A DNA stretch of 64,000 bases from positions 1,984,001 through 2,048,000 of the forward strand of contig NZ_CP121112.1 of the NCBI RefSeq assembly GCF_029625295.1, written 5' to 3'. The position numbers and the translations under genes were made by a program. Shown here piece by piece: positions 7,481-17,917 of this stretch. A model generated the notes under the pieces. The model ran no database searches. It was given only the letters and a program-made list of their open reading frames with translations, and was not told the DNA's origin. How positions within the stretch are numbered: the first letter of the stretch is position 1; every line of letters starts with the position of its first letter. Origin of the DNA: Flavobacterium gyeonganense. Lineage in GTDB: Bacteria; Bacteroidota; Bacteroidia; Flavobacteriales; Flavobacteriaceae.

Positions 7481-9553
7481 ATGAAAAAATCAATAATTGC
7501 ATTTTTATTCCTCTTAACGAATATCTACACTATGACCGCTCAGGAAGATCCTTATTTATGGCTGGAAGAAGTCGACGGAAAAAAAGCATTGGATTTTGTT
7601 GAAAAAGAAAACAAAGCCACGTTAGACGTTCTTACTAATCAAAGTGAATATCAAGATATCTACACTAAAAGTCTTGCTGTTTTAAACGATACAGATAAGA
7701 TTGCTTACCCAGGAGTTTTTGGAGATTATATTTATAATTTTTGGCAAGATAGCGAGCATGTTAGAGGTATTTGGCGCAGAACAACCAAGAAAAGTTACTA
7801 TAGTAAAAATCCTGTCTGGGAAACACTTTTAGATATTGATGCTTTGAGCAAACAAGATAATATTAAATGGGTTTATAAGGGTGCACAAGGTTTGTATCCA
7901 AAGTATGACCGCTTCTTAGTAAGCCTTTCTAATGGTGGTGGTGATGCTGTTGAGGTTAAAGAATTCGATGCAGTTACCAAGAAATTTATTCCAAATGGGT
8001 TTTCACTTCCAGAATCTAAAAATAGTGTCAGTTACTTTGATGCAAATACTTTAATTGTCGGAACCGATTTTGGCGAAGGAAGCATGACCTCTTCTGGTTA
8101 TCCAAGAGTTGTTAAATTATGGAAAAGAGGAACCAAATTATCTGAAGCAAAAACAATATTTGAAGGAGATGTTGCCGATGTTTCGGATAATGGATACTTA
8201 ATTCGGGATGGTGAAAAGAGTTATCTTTTTATTGGAAAAGGAGAAACATTTTACACCTCAAAATCTTTTGTAATGGTTAACGATAAATTGGTAAAACTGG
8301 ATATTCCTGATGATGCTAATTTTAGTGCAATATTAAATAATCAGGCAATAATAAATTTAAAATCAGATTGGACAGTTAATGGCAAAACCTTCAAGCAAGG
8401 TTCTGCTATTAGCCTCAATTTTACTTCATTATTAAAAGGAGAAAAAGACTTGCAGCTTATTTATGAACCGGATGCTTACAGTAGCATTTCGGAAATTTCA
8501 AGTACCAAAAACTTTTTGTTAATGAACATTTTAAACAATGTAAAAAGTGAGCTTTATTCTTATTCTTACACAGATGGTAAATGGAATAGAGCCAAAACCA
8601 ATGCTCCTGAATTTGGAACAATCGAAATCGTAGCAACTGATGAATTTGGTGATGATTACTATTTTAATTATCAAAACTTCCTCACTCCTACTTCTTTATT
8701 TAGTGCTAATGCAAAAAACAATACAGTTCAAAAGGTAAAATCCCTTTCTGCATATTTTGATGGCAGCAAGTACAAAGTGGAACAATTTAAAATGAAATCG
8801 AAAGATGGTGAAATGATTCCATATTTTGTGATTGCGGGAAAAAACATTAAATATGACGGAAATAATCCAACTCTACTAAATGCTTATGGTGGATTTGAAG
8901 TTTCAGAACAACCTTTTTATTCTGGCGTTATCGGCCAAGCCTGGTTAGACAAAGGAGGCGTTTTTGTATTAGCAAACATTCGAGGTGGTGGAGAATTTGG
9001 ACCAAAATGGCATCAGGCAGGATTGAAAGAAAAAAGGCAAAATATTTACAATGATTTTCATGGAATTGCCGAAGATTTAATTACAAAAAAAATTACATCC
9101 AGTAAACATTTAGGCATTATGGGAGGCAGTAATGGTGGATTACTTATGGGAGTTGCTTTTACCCAGCGTCCTGATTTATACAATGCAGTTGTATGTCAGG
9201 TTCCGTTGTTAGATATGAAACGTTATAACAAATTATTAGCCGGAGCAAGCTGGATGGGTGAATATGGAGACCCTGACACTAGTGATTGGGATTTTATTAA
9301 AAAGTATTCCCCTTATCAAAACGTAAATAAAGGCACCAAATATCCGGAAGTATTCTTTATGACTTCTACCAGAGATGATCGTGTTCATCCGGGTCATGCC
9401 AGAAAAATGGCTGCTAAAATGATTGATATAGGTGATAAAATTTACTATTACGAAAATACTGAAGGCGGACATGGCGGCTCTTCAACCAACGAGCAAAGAG
9501 CTAAATTTTATGCTTTATATTATTCCTATTTATGGAAAAAACTAAAAGTATAA
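7481..9553 (+). CDS. Secreted prolyl oligopeptidase family (S9A) serine peptidase
   Basis: The 690-residue protein has a signal peptide (MKKSIIAFLFLLTNIYTMTAQ), an N-terminal DPYLWLEEVDGKKAL segment typical of S9A enzymes, a beta-propeller middle and a C-terminal alpha/beta hydrolase domain. The catalytic Ser is in MGGSNGGLLMG, the Asp in STRDDRVHPGHA and the His in TEGGHGGSS. It should cleave proline-containing peptides in the periplasm. Length fits the family (~690-720). A hairpin terminator follows. Confidence 0.9.
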   Translation: MKKSIIAFLFLLTNIYTMTAQEDPYLWLEEVDGKKALDFVEKENKATLDVLTNQSEYQDIYTKSLAVLNDTDKIAYPGVFGDYIYNFWQDSEHVRGIWRRTTKKSYYSKNPVWETLLDIDALSKQDNIKWVYKGAQGLYPKYDRFLVSLSNGGGDAVEVKEFDAVTKKFIPNGFSLPESKNSVSYFDANTLIVGTDFGEGSMTSSGYPRVVKLWKRGTKLSEAKTIFEGDVADVSDNGYLIRDGEKSYLFIGKGETFYTSKSFVMVNDKLVKLDIPDDANFSAILNNQAIINLKSDWTVNGKTFKQGSAISLNFTSLLKGEKDLQLIYEPDAYSSISEISSTKNFLLMNILNNVKSELYSYSYTDGKWNRAKTNAPEFGTIEIVATDEFGDDYYFNYQNFLTPTSLFSANAKNNTVQKVKSLSAYFDGSKYKVEQFKMKSKDGEMIPYFVIAGKNIKYDGNNPTLLNAYGGFEVSEQPFYSGVIGQAWLDKGGVFVLANIRGGGEFGPKWHQAGLKEKRQNIYNDFHGIAEDLITKKITSSKHLGIMGGSNGGLLMGVAFTQRPDLYNAVVCQVPLLDMKRYNKLLAGASWMGEYGDPDTSDWDFIKKYSPYQNVNKGTKYPEVFFMTSTRDDRVHPGHARKMAAKMIDIGDKIYYYENTEGGHGGSSTNEQRAKFYALYYSYLWKKLKV

Positions 9554-9580
9554 TGCACATATTAACGAATAGAAACATTT

Positions 9581-9627
9581 ACCGCAGATTGGCAGATTAT
9601 TTAATTTAAAATCTACTAATCTGCGGT
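9581..9627. terminator. Hairpin terminator
   Basis: Bases 9581-9590 (accgcagatt) pair perfectly with 9618-9627 around a 27-base loop, followed by a T-rich stretch, 27 bp after the S9 peptidase stop codon. Confidence 0.5.
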
Positions 9628-9673
9628 TTATTATTTTCTTCTAAAATAATTACATTTACAAAAAAAATAATTT

Positions 9674-11113
9674 ATGGTATTAAGCAGATTTTGGTTGACG
9701 ATTTTTATTTCTTCAATTGTCTTTATTGTGGTGAGTTTATTTACTGCGAATACCTATACGATTGATTCTGTTTTGAATGGAAAGAAGGATGATCCCATTT
9801 TGGTTTCTGAAAAATACATTGAACAACTTCCCGCTTTCATCAAAGACAGCATTAAAACTGCTCCGGAGCAAACCATGATTGTCAACCGTGACACCCTAAA
9901 TTCTGACACGACTTATGTTTACAAAAACAAGACTGTAAAAATCTACAGCGGTCTTCAAAAATCAGATGGTTTATTGCCAACCTGTAAAAATACTCTCGTT
10001 GATTTAATTCTGCCATTGATTGCCTATCTGGCTTTCTTCTGTGGGTTAATGGAACTTTTAATCGTTTCGGGAGCTTCCGGAAATTTAGCTAAAGTCCTGA
10101 GTCCGGTATTTGTAAAAGTGTTTCCAACTATTCCTAAAAATCACCCTTCGATATCGTACATGACCTTAAACTTTGCTGCAAATTTCTTAGGATTGGATTC
10201 GGCTGCAACACCATTTGGACTCAAGGCCATGGAGAGTTTACAGGAGATAAATCCCGAAAAAGACAAAGCGAGTGATGCACAGATTATGTTTATGTGCCTT
10301 CACGCTTCGGGTTTAACTTTGATTGCGACTTCGATTATTGGGTATCGTGCTGCAGCCAACGCCAGCAATCCTGCTGATGTAATGCTGCCTTGTATTATTA
10401 CATCATTTATCGGAACCATTGCTGCTTTCCTGATTGTGGGAGTAAAACAAAAAATCAATTTTAAAAGCGCTTCGCTGCTTATTGGTTTAATGACCTTAAT
10501 TTCGGCTATTATTGGATTATTGATGTATGTGAACCATCTGGATTTAATTGGAAAAAACTATTTCACTTCTAACCTATCGGGATTAATATTAATTGCAATA
10601 ATCGCTTTCACTCTGATCTTTTCATTTACCCATGAAAAAAAATTCAAAGAAGCCGAAACGACTGTTTTTGACACTTTTGTAACAGGAGCTAATAACGGCG
10701 TTAAAACCGGAGTTACTATTTTTCCTTATGTTTTGGGAATGCTGGTTGCGATTTCGTTATTCAGAAATAGCGGTTTGTTCGAAATTATCAGTGATGCTAT
10801 CGGATTTATCTTTTCTAATATGGGAGTGAGCAAAGAAATTACTAATGCACTACCTGTAGCCATGCTGCGCCCTTTCAGCTCTGCGGGATCGAGAGGATTT
10901 TTGATTGATTCGATGAATACTTTTGGCGCCGATTCCTTAACGGCAAGACTGAGCAGTATTTTCCAGTGCAGCGCCGAAAGTACGTTTTATGTGATCGCGG
11001 TTTACTTTGGTTCGGTAAATATTAAAAATACACGCTATGCTCTTGGTACAATGCTTTTGGTGGATTTGATTTGTGTGATTACGGCTATTTTTGTGGCGAC
11101 CTGGTTTTTTTAA
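9674..11113 (+). CDS. Gate-domain (nucleoside-recognition) membrane protein, SpmA/SpmB-type fusion
   Basis: The 479-residue membrane protein has two blocks of transmembrane helices, each with a Gate-like motif (LNFAANFLGLDSAATPFGLKA in the first, LRPFSSAGSRGFLIDSM in the second). Bacillus spore-maturation proteins SpmA and SpmB carry these as separate chains; Bacteroidetes often have them fused. After the first TM there is a ~70-residue extracytoplasmic insertion. The bacterium is not a spore former, so a sporulation role is excluded; transport of a small solute is the usual guess. Confidence 0.75.
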   Translation: MVLSRFWLTIFISSIVFIVVSLFTANTYTIDSVLNGKKDDPILVSEKYIEQLPAFIKDSIKTAPEQTMIVNRDTLNSDTTYVYKNKTVKIYSGLQKSDGLLPTCKNTLVDLILPLIAYLAFFCGLMELLIVSGASGNLAKVLSPVFVKVFPTIPKNHPSISYMTLNFAANFLGLDSAATPFGLKAMESLQEINPEKDKASDAQIMFMCLHASGLTLIATSIIGYRAAANASNPADVMLPCIITSFIGTIAAFLIVGVKQKINFKSASLLIGLMTLISAIIGLLMYVNHLDLIGKNYFTSNLSGLILIAIIAFTLIFSFTHEKKFKEAETTVFDTFVTGANNGVKTGVTIFPYVLGMLVAISLFRNSGLFEIISDAIGFIFSNMGVSKEITNALPVAMLRPFSSAGSRGFLIDSMNTFGADSLTARLSSIFQCSAESTFYVIAVYFGSVNIKNTRYALGTMLLVDLICVITAIFVATWFF

Positions 11114-11131
11114 AATTTGGAGATTTTAAAT

Positions 11132-11878
11132 ATGAAAATTAAACATCTTTTTATCTTATTGATTCTCGCAAGCTGTCATAAAGAACAGAAAAAAAGTCTG
11201 ATTGCAGATGTAAATTCTGCTGAAGCAAAAGAACTTCCCACTGTTACTGATAAACCAGAAACAGAAGAAAATATATTACGAACAGATACCATTTTCCTTT
11301 CAAATGAAAAAAATGCCGAATTCACTCATATTCTGGCAAATTTGACAGAACTGAAAGCCGATAAGGACAGTATCCTAACATCGAAATTCAGACTTGATTT
11401 TTATCAGAATAAAACCAAAATCACGTCTTCAAGAATCACTATTACCAATTACGAGAAAGGTGCCCAATGGGGAGGATCTTCAGGTTTGACTAATGCATCA
11501 GGCAAAAATTCTTCTTTTATACAAATTGGTTTTGGATATCCTGCCTGCGGTTATACGCATGAAAATTATCTGTACTATTTGAAAAACCATAATTTACAGC
11601 TTGTTCATCAATGGCAATCGATGTCAGACAGCGGTTGGGGAACGTGGACTGAATTTGTAAGCAATGCATCAGGAAAAGATCCTGAAAGTTTTTATTGCAA
11701 GACAGTTTCATTTGAACCCGGAGATGATAGCAATGAAGATTCCGGAATTGTAACCTATTCTGATTCCATTTCATTTTTGCTAAACGGAACTCATTGGAAA
11801 AAGAAACTTCTTTCAGCAAAAGATAAACCTTATTTTGAAAAGAAGATGAGCTTTAATGAGTTTCATAACCAACAATAA
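11132..11878 (+). CDS. Lipoprotein of unknown function
   Basis: The start is ATG 11132; an upstream TTG in frame is less likely. The 248-residue product has a lipobox (MKIKHLFILLILASC, Cys 15), then an acidic linker and a beta-rich domain with the segments ITNYEKGAQWGGSSG and IQIGFGYPACGYTHENYLYYL. I do not recognise the family. It follows the Gate-domain gene by 18 bp and is probably co-transcribed with it. Confidence 0.65.
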   Translation: MKIKHLFILLILASCHKEQKKSLIADVNSAEAKELPTVTDKPETEENILRTDTIFLSNEKNAEFTHILANLTELKADKDSILTSKFRLDFYQNKTKITSSRITITNYEKGAQWGGSSGLTNASGKNSSFIQIGFGYPACGYTHENYLYYLKNHNLQLVHQWQSMSDSGWGTWTEFVSNASGKDPESFYCKTVSFEPGDDSNEDSGIVTYSDSISFLLNGTHWKKKLLSAKDKPYFEKKMSFNEFHNQQ

Positions 11879-11925
11879 ACTCCGAAACACTTATAATTCA
11901 AATTCTTTCTTAGGTAAATAATTTT

Positions 11926-11933
11926 TAACTTTG
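11926..11933 (+). promoter_or_regulatory. TAnnTTTG-like -7 element upstream of fumarase
   Basis: taactttg lies 16 bp before the chosen fumarase start and fits the Bacteroidota -7 consensus TAnnTTTG. No clear -33 TTG is seen at the expected distance, so this is a weak call. Confidence 0.35.
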
Positions 11934-11948
11934 CCAAAAAACCAAGAA

Positions 11949-13553
11949 ATGATTGATTTTATATACCAGGATCCTTATCCTATTCTAAAGGATGAAACTC
12001 AATATCGCAAAATTACTTCAGATTTTGTAAAAGTGGAACAATTTGGAGAACGTGAAGTTTTAACCGTTGACCCAAAAGGATTAGAATTATTAGCCGAAGA
12101 AGCTTTAACAGATGTTTCGTTCATGTTGAGAACAACACATTTACAAAAGCTAAGAAATATTCTCGACGATCCGGAAGCAACAGATAATGATCGTTTTGTG
12201 GCTTATAATTTACTTCAAAATGCTTCAGTGGCTGCCGAAGGGCAATTGCCAAGCTGTCAGGATACCGGAACTGCAATCGTTATGGCCAAAAAAGGCGAAA
12301 GCATTTTTACCGGTGCTGATGATGCTGAATGGTTAAGCAAAGGAATTTTCAACACCTACCAAAAACGTAATTTGAGATATTCGCAGATTGTACCGATTTC
12401 GATGTTTGAAGAAAAGAATTCTGGTTCAAATCTTCCGGCACAAATTGATATTTATGCTAAAAAAGGAACTTCATATGAATTTCTATTCATGGCAAAAGGA
12501 GGCGGATCTGCCAATAAAACCTATTTGTACCAACAAACAAAATCATTATTAAACGACAAATCTCTTGATGCTTTCATTCGTGCAAAAATCAAAGATTTGG
12601 GAACTTCTGCCTGTCCTCCCTATCATTTGGCTTTGGTAATCGGCGGAACTTCTGCGGAAGCAAATCTGGCTACGGTTAAAAAAGCATCTGCAGGTTATTT
12701 CGACAATCTCCCTACTTCAGGAAATATGGCCGGTCAGGCATTCCGTGATTTAGAGTGGGAAGAACGTGTTCAGAAAATCTGTCAGGAAAGCGAAATCGGA
12801 GCTCAGTTTGGCGGAAAATATTTTACGCATGATGTTCGTGTGATCCGTTTGCCACGTCACGCAGCTTCCTGCCCGGTTGGATTAGGCGTTTCGTGTTCTG
12901 CAGATAGAAATATTAAAGGAAAAATTACAAAAGACGGAATCTTCCTTGAACAGTTAGAAACGAATCCAAAACAGTTTTTACCGGAAACAGCACCACATTT
13001 AGAAGCTCCGGTTGAAATCGATTTAGATCAGCCAATGGCCGATATTCTAGCAAAACTATCACAATACCCTATCAAAACTCGTTTAAAACTGAACGGAACT
13101 GTTATTGTGGCACGTGATATTGCGCATGCAAAGATTAAAGAATTATTAGACGCCGGAAAACCAATGCCGGAATACTTTAAAAATCACCCGGTTTATTATG
13201 CAGGGCCTGCAAAAACTCCTCAAGGAATGGCTTCAGGAAGTTTTGGACCAACAACAGCCGGTCGTATGGATGTGTATGTGGATGAATTTCAAAAACATGG
13301 CGGAAGTATGGTGATGCTGGCCAAAGGAAACCGTACGAAACAAGTTACGGATGCCTGCAACAAATACGGCGGATTCTATTTGGGTTCAATCGGAGGTCCG
13401 GCCGCTATTTTGGCTCAGGACAATATCTTAAAAGTAGAAGTAGTTGATTTTGAAGAATTAGGAATGGAAGCTGTTCGAAAAATCACTGTAAAAGATTTCC
13501 CAGCATTTATCATTACAGATGATAAAGGAAATGATTTCTTTGAGAATCTGTAA
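11949..13553 (+). CDS. fumA: Class I fumarate hydratase (iron-sulfur type)
   Basis: From ATG 11949 the protein is 534 residues, the usual class I length; the frame extends a few codons upstream without an ATG. It interconverts fumarate and malate in the TCA cycle using an oxygen-sensitive [4Fe-4S] cluster. Cluster-region cysteines lie in [11 protein letters not shown], in [14 protein letters not shown] and in the C-terminal half; [13 protein letters not shown] and [10 protein letters not shown] are family signatures of the alpha and beta parts, fused here. A palindromic terminator follows. Confidence 0.92.
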   Translation: MIDFIYQDPYPILKDETQYRKITSDFVKVEQFGEREVLTVDPKGLELLAEEALTDVSFMLRTTHLQKLRNILDDPEATDNDRFVAYNLLQNASVAAEGQLPSCQDTGTAIVMAKKGESIFTGADDAEWLSKGIFNTYQKRNLRYSQIVPISMFEEKNSGSNLPAQIDIYAKKGTSYEFLFMAKGGGSANKTYLYQQTKSLLNDKSLDAFIRAKIKDLGTSACPPYHLALVIGGTSAEANLATVKKASAGYFDNLPTSGNMAGQAFRDLEWEERVQKICQESEIGAQFGGKYFTHDVRVIRLPRHAASCPVGLGVSCSADRNIKGKITKDGIFLEQLETNPKQFLPETAPHLEAPVEIDLDQPMADILAKLSQYPIKTRLKLNGTVIVARDIAHAKIKELLDAGKPMPEYFKNHPVYYAGPAKTPQGMASGSFGPTTAGRMDVYVDEFQKHGGSMVMLAKGNRTKQVTDACNKYGGFYLGSIGGPAAILAQDNILKVEVVDFEELGMEAVRKITVKDFPAFIITDDKGNDFFENL

Positions 13554-13585
13554 AGCTTAGTTTAATTACAGATTAACTTTTTATA

Positions 13586-13627
13586 ATACCGTAAATTCAT
13601 AATTCTATTGAATTTACGGTATTTTTA
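13586..13627. terminator. Bidirectional intrinsic terminator
   Basis: Bases 13586-13599 (ataccgtaaattca) pair perfectly with 13609-13622 around a 9-base loop, followed by T5. It separates fumarase from a convergent small gene. Confidence 0.75.
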
Positions 13628-13921
13628 TATCCTAAAAGCACATTTACTATCCCAACCATGAATCAAATAATACCAGGAAGCTGATAAGTTCAGTTTCGTG
13701 TTTTTATTTTGCGCAAAGTAGTAATTCATGCATTTTGGGAAAATCACTTCTCTATTCTTTATTCTCAATTTTTTCTTATTCCAGTCAAATTTCGCGGGAT
13801 TAAATTCTTTAGGCAAACCAATTATATTTCCATTACTATCAATTTCTAAGCGTGTATCTTTATGTATTACATCTGCACTGGTCAGAAATAGAAATGATAT
13901 TAAAATAAAAAATGTTTTCAT
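13625..13921 (-). CDS. Small secreted protein of unknown function
   Basis: The 98-residue product has an N-terminal signal peptide (MKTFFILISFLFLTSADV) and a basic mature part with two cysteines (PKCMNYYF and DSKCAFRI) that could form a disulfide. I do not recognise it. It is convergent with fumarase and shares that gene's terminator. It could also be a remnant of a longer gene. Confidence 0.45.
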   Translation of the reverse strand: MKTFFILISFLFLTSADVIHKDTRLEIDSNGNIIGLPKEFNPAKFDWNKKKLRIKNREVIFPKCMNYYFAQNKNTKLNLSASWYYLIHGWDSKCAFRI

Positions 13922-13975
13922 TTAATTTTGTGTTTTGAAAATACCCAATATTAAGGAATAAGCGAAAAGATTCTT

Positions 13976-14631
13976 TTAAAACCTCATCTCAGGAATTTCC
14001 CCCTCAATTATCAAATCAGCTTCCGTTGAAGCAATGATATGTTCGACAGAAATACCTGGCGCTCGTTCTAAGAGCTTAAAACCCTTTTCTGTTACTTCGA
14101 GAACCGCAAGTTCCGTTACGACCTTTTTAACGCAGCCTACGCCGGTTAATGGCAAAGTACATTTTTTCAGGATTTTTGATTCTCCTGCTTTGTTCACGTG
14201 CATCATGGCAACGATAATATTTTCGGCAGAAGCCACCAAATCCATGGCGCCTCCCATTCCTTTTACCATTTTGCCCGGAATTTTCCAGTTGGCAATATCA
14301 CCGTTTTCAGAAACTTCCATAGCGCCCAGAATTGTTAAATCAACCTTTTGGCTTCGGATCATTCCGAAACTAAAAGCCGAATCAAAAAACTCGCTCCGGG
14401 AAGCGTAGTGATCGTTTGCTTTCCCGCATTGATAATATCGGCATCTTCTTCTCCCGCAAAAGGAAAAGGCCCCATTCCCAAAACTCCATTTTCACTTTGA
14501 AACTCAACAGAAATATCATCTCTTACGTAATTCGCCACCAAAGTCGGAATCCCGATACCAAGATTGACAAAATAACGGTCTTTAACTTCCTTTGCAATTC
14601 GTTTTCCTATATCTTCCTTACTAAGTGCCAT
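13976..14631 (-). pseudogene. scoB: 3-oxoacid CoA-transferase subunit B, broken by a 1-base frameshift
   Basis: The N-terminal 85 or so residues (14631 down to ~14390) carry NLGIGIPTLVANYV and the catalytic-Glu motif SENGVLGMGP, then run into nonsense after LPGASF. The next frame resumes as DSAFSFGMIRSQKVDLTILGAMEVSE and continues to the normal C-terminus (EGEIPEMRF). One missing A in the plus-strand A6 run at 14384-14389 explains the break; repaired length is ~218 residues, normal for the B subunit. With scoA it would activate acetoacetate using succinyl-CoA. This is either a sequencing error or loss of ketone-body use. Confidence 0.85.
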
Positions 14632-14665
14632 AATTAATGTGTCAAATTTTTAAATGTGCCAATAA

Positions 14666-14735
14666 GTCAATTTGATAATTAGATAATTTTAAAACATGCG
14701 TAAAGAATTATCTAATTGACAAATTATCTTATTAT
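14666..14735. repeat. A/T-rich palindromic repeat between scoA and scoB
   Basis: The word aattagataatt at 14677-14688 is mirrored by aattatctaatt at 14706-14717, with further partial copies to 14740. It fills the gap inside what should be a tight scoA-scoB operon, which suggests an inserted palindromic element. Confidence 0.5.
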
Positions 14736-15437
14736 CTAATTCTTCTGTCGTACTGTTTGTTGTTCGATTCTCTTCTCAAACTTTTCTCCCTGAAAAATAC
14801 GCTGCACCATAATTCCGGGAATATGAATTTGATTCGGATCCAGAGTTCCAACAGGAACTAATTCTTCGACTTCAGCAATCGTAATTTTTGCTGCACCTGC
14901 CATACAGGCATTGAAGTTTCTGGCTGTTCCTTTGAAAATCAGGTTTCCGGCTTCATCTCCTTTCCATGCTTTTACAATGGCAAAATCGGCTTTAAAAGCT
15001 TCTTCCATAATATGCATTTTACCGTTGAATTCACGTACTTCTTTTCCTTCAGCGACTTCTGTTCCATAACCTGCGGGAGTAAAGAAAGCAGGAATTCCGG
15101 CCTGGGCTGCACGGCATTTTTCTGCCAAAGTTCCCTGTGGTGTGAGTTCAACCTCAAGTTCACCCGAAAGCATCTGACGTTCGAACTCCGCATTTTCACC
15201 AACATAAGAGGAAATCATCTTTTTGATTTGTTTCTTCTGAAGAAGCAATCCTAAACCAAAATCGTCAACACCTGCATTATTGGAAATACAGGTTAAATCT
15301 GAAATTTGGGTTTTAACTAAGGCTGCAATGGTATTTTCAGGAATTCCGCAAAGACCAAATCCGCCAAACATGATGGTCATTCCGGATTCGATACCTGTTA
15401 TAGCTTCCTGGACATTGTTTACTTTTTTTGTAATCAT
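14736..15437 (-). CDS. scoA: 3-oxoacid CoA-transferase subunit A
   Basis: The 233-residue protein has the CoA-transferase family I alpha signature [15 protein letters not shown] near the N-terminus, then [16 protein letters not shown], and [17 protein letters not shown]. It pairs with ScoB, immediately downstream, to transfer CoA from succinyl-CoA to acetoacetate. Unlike its partner it is intact. The ~100-bp palindrome-filled gap to scoB is longer than usual for this pair. Confidence 0.9.
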   Translation of the reverse strand: MITKKVNNVQEAITGIESGMTIMFGGFGLCGIPENTIAALVKTQISDLTCISNNAGVDDFGLGLLLQKKQIKKMISSYVGENAEFERQMLSGELEVELTPQGTLAEKCRAAQAGIPAFFTPAGYGTEVAEGKEVREFNGKMHIMEEAFKADFAIVKAWKGDEAGNLIFKGTARNFNACMAGAAKITIAEVEELVPVGTLDPNQIHIPGIMVQRIFQGEKFEKRIEQQTVRQKN

Positions 15438-15533
15438 AACAAACTGTCTTTATTACTGAGTAGTTTTGATAAAAATAAGATTTTTAGATTGAATTATAAC
15501 GATTTCGTAAAAATAAATCTAAATACATCAAAA

Positions 15534-15583
15534 AAATATCCTTTTGTGTTTATCTACTTTAAGATATCAACAAAAGGATATTT
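15534..15583 (-). terminator. Hairpin terminator of the ricT-gldH-pbp1A unit
   Basis: A 14-bp perfect stem (15534-15547 aaatatccttttgt with 15570-15583) lies just beyond the 3' end of the PBP gene on the minus strand, with A/T flanks giving a U-tract there. Confidence 0.65.
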
Positions 15584-15605
15584 TCATATTTAAAAAAAGC
15601 TAAAA

Positions 15606-17915
15606 CTATAGTTCGAACTCATCTGTATTTTGTTCTGTCTGAGTGGAATCTTTTACCACAGCAGCAGGTCTGGTATAGCAATCTACTTTAATGGAAAGAT
15701 TTGCCGGACGTTCAAATTCTGCTTTTGAAACCTGAAGTGCCGGATCAGCATAACATTTTTTCATAAAGTAAGCCCAAACCGGCAATGCAGCTGTAGCTCC
15801 CTGACCATAAGTTAAACTTTTGAAACGTGCTGAACGGTCTTCACAGCCTACCCACACTCCGGTAACCAGATTTGGAACCATTCCCATAAACCATCCATCA
15901 GACTGGTTTTGTGTTGTACCGGTTTTACCCGCAATAGGATTTGTAAACATATATGGATAACCTGTCCAGCGATTGTCTCCGTTACCTCCGCCCTGCGTAC
16001 GCAAACGTGCACCCGAGCCTGTTTCTGTAACTCCCTGAAGCAACTTGATTACAGCAAACGCTATATCTTTATTTAAAACGTCATGCGATTCTGGAATTGG
16101 TTCATAAATAACCTCCCCGCTTTTATTCTCAATACGGCTTAAAAACTGAGGTTTTACATACACACCCTGATTTGCGAATGTACTGTATGCGGCAACCATA
16201 TCTTCAACAGTAATATCAACAGCTCCTAATGCGATGGAAGGCTGCACCGGAATTTCAGTTTTAACACCTAATTTTCGTGTAAGTTCTACAACAGCTTCCG
16301 GACTTGTTCTGTCAATTAATTTTGCAGAAACGGTATTGATTGAAGCTGCTAAAGCTTGTTTTAAAGTAACCATTCCGCGATATCTGTAATCAGAGTTTCT
16401 TGGCTCCCAATCCTCTGTTACGTGATGGCGTCCTTTGCGAATCATAAACGGTCCGTCTAAAATAGAATCACAAGGAGACATATTCAATTGCTCAATAGCT
16501 GTCGCATACACAAATGGTTTAAAAGTAGATCCTACCTGTCTTGCTCCCTGCCCTACGTGATCGTATTGGAAATATTTATAATTGATTCCGCCAACCCATG
16601 CTTTAATTGCACCTGTTTGTGGTTCCATCGCCATTAAGCCCGACTGCAAAAAGTGTTTGTAATAACGAATAGAATCCAATGGTGTCATGGTAGTATCGCG
16701 CTCTCCTTTCCAGGTAAAGACTCTCATTTTTGTTTTTACCTTGAAAGATGCAATAATATCATCTTCACTCTTATCCATTTCCTTCATCTGAGCCCAACGA
16801 ACAGAATTCTTCATAGCCTGCATCATGATTCTGTCGGTTTCAGCTTTTGTAATATTTACGAAAGGAGCATTTTTATTGGTCTTCATTTCAATAAAAAACT
16901 GCTGTTGCAAATTTTTCATGTGTTCTGCAACCGCCTCTTCGGCATGGGCCTGCATTCTTGAATCAATAGTGGTGTAGATTTTTAAACCATCTTTATAAAT
17001 ATCATAATCAGATCCATCCGGTTTTTTGTTGTCTGCCATCCACTTTTTCATATAATCACGAAGATATTCCCTGAAATAAGTTGCCATACCCTCACGGTGG
17101 CTTTCTAATTTAAATTTCAAAGCTATTGGTAATGCCTTATATTTTTCTTTTTGAGCCTCCGTAATCATCTTGGCTTTCACCATTTGGCCCAATACCACAT
17201 CACGACGGTTTTTAACTCCTTCAGGATTTCGCAACGGATTGTAAAGAGATGAATTATTAAACATTCCAACTAAAATTGCTGATTCGTCTATAGTTAAGTC
17301 CTTAGGATCTTTAGAAAAATAGGTTTGAGCAGCTGAACTTACCCCAACTGCGTAATTACCAAAATCATATACATTACAGTACATCGCCAAAATTTCATTT
17401 TTGGTATATTGTCTTTCCAGACGAATGGCAATAATCCACTCTTTTATTTTTTGTACTATTCTAAAAGGCAGAAAGCTGGACCCTCCACGGTGAAATAACT
17501 GTTTTGCTAATTGCTGGGTTATGGTACTGGCTCCTCCGTTAGTTCCCAGAGAAAAAGCTGCACGCAAAGTTCCACGTCCATCAATACCGGAATGTTCATA
17601 AAAACGAGCATCTTCCGTAGCAACCAAAGCATCTACCAGATTTTTTGGTAAGTCTGAATATTTAAGCTGCGATCTATTGGTTTTAAAATACTTTCCAATT
17701 ACCACTCCGTCAGAGGAAATGATTTCAGTAGCCAGATTAGAATCCGGGTTTTCTAAATCTTCAAAAGAAGGCATCGAACCAAAAAGCCCCCATGACGCAA
17801 ATAGAAAAAAGGCCAAAACACCTAATAATCCATAAGCAAAGATTCTCCAGAATTTTTTTTGATAGTATTTAATATCCTTTGTACTGTTTGTTTGATTGTT
17901 TTTTTTAGCAGCCAT
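15606..17915 (-). CDS. Class A penicillin-binding protein 1A (transglycosylase/transpeptidase)
   Basis: The 769-residue bifunctional enzyme builds and crosslinks peptidoglycan. It has a short cytoplasmic tail, one TM (~27-49), a GT51 domain with the catalytic Glu motif TEDARFYEHSGID and STITQQLAKQLF, and a transpeptidase domain with SxxK (GSTFKPFVYA), SxN (SIN) and KTGT (AGKTGTTQNQSDGWF). It is inner-membrane anchored. Its start is 2 bp from the gldH stop, in the ricT-gldH-pbp1A order typical of Flavobacteria. Confidence 0.93.
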   Translation of the reverse strand: MAAKKNNQTNSTKDIKYYQKKFWRIFAYGLLGVLAFFLFASWGLFGSMPSFEDLENPDSNLATEIISSDGVVIGKYFKTNRSQLKYSDLPKNLVDALVATEDARFYEHSGIDGRGTLRAAFSLGTNGGASTITQQLAKQLFHRGGSSFLPFRIVQKIKEWIIAIRLERQYTKNEILAMYCNVYDFGNYAVGVSSAAQTYFSKDPKDLTIDESAILVGMFNNSSLYNPLRNPEGVKNRRDVVLGQMVKAKMITEAQKEKYKALPIALKFKLESHREGMATYFREYLRDYMKKWMADNKKPDGSDYDIYKDGLKIYTTIDSRMQAHAEEAVAEHMKNLQQQFFIEMKTNKNAPFVNITKAETDRIMMQAMKNSVRWAQMKEMDKSEDDIIASFKVKTKMRVFTWKGERDTTMTPLDSIRYYKHFLQSGLMAMEPQTGAIKAWVGGINYKYFQYDHVGQGARQVGSTFKPFVYATAIEQLNMSPCDSILDGPFMIRKGRHHVTEDWEPRNSDYRYRGMVTLKQALAASINTVSAKLIDRTSPEAVVELTRKLGVKTEIPVQPSIALGAVDITVEDMVAAYSTFANQGVYVKPQFLSRIENKSGEVIYEPIPESHDVLNKDIAFAVIKLLQGVTETGSGARLRTQGGGNGDNRWTGYPYMFTNPIAGKTGTTQNQSDGWFMGMVPNLVTGVWVGCEDRSARFKSLTYGQGATAALPVWAYFMKKCYADPALQVSKAEFERPANLSIKVDCYTRPAAVVKDSTQTEQNTDEFEL

Positions 17916-17917
17916 AA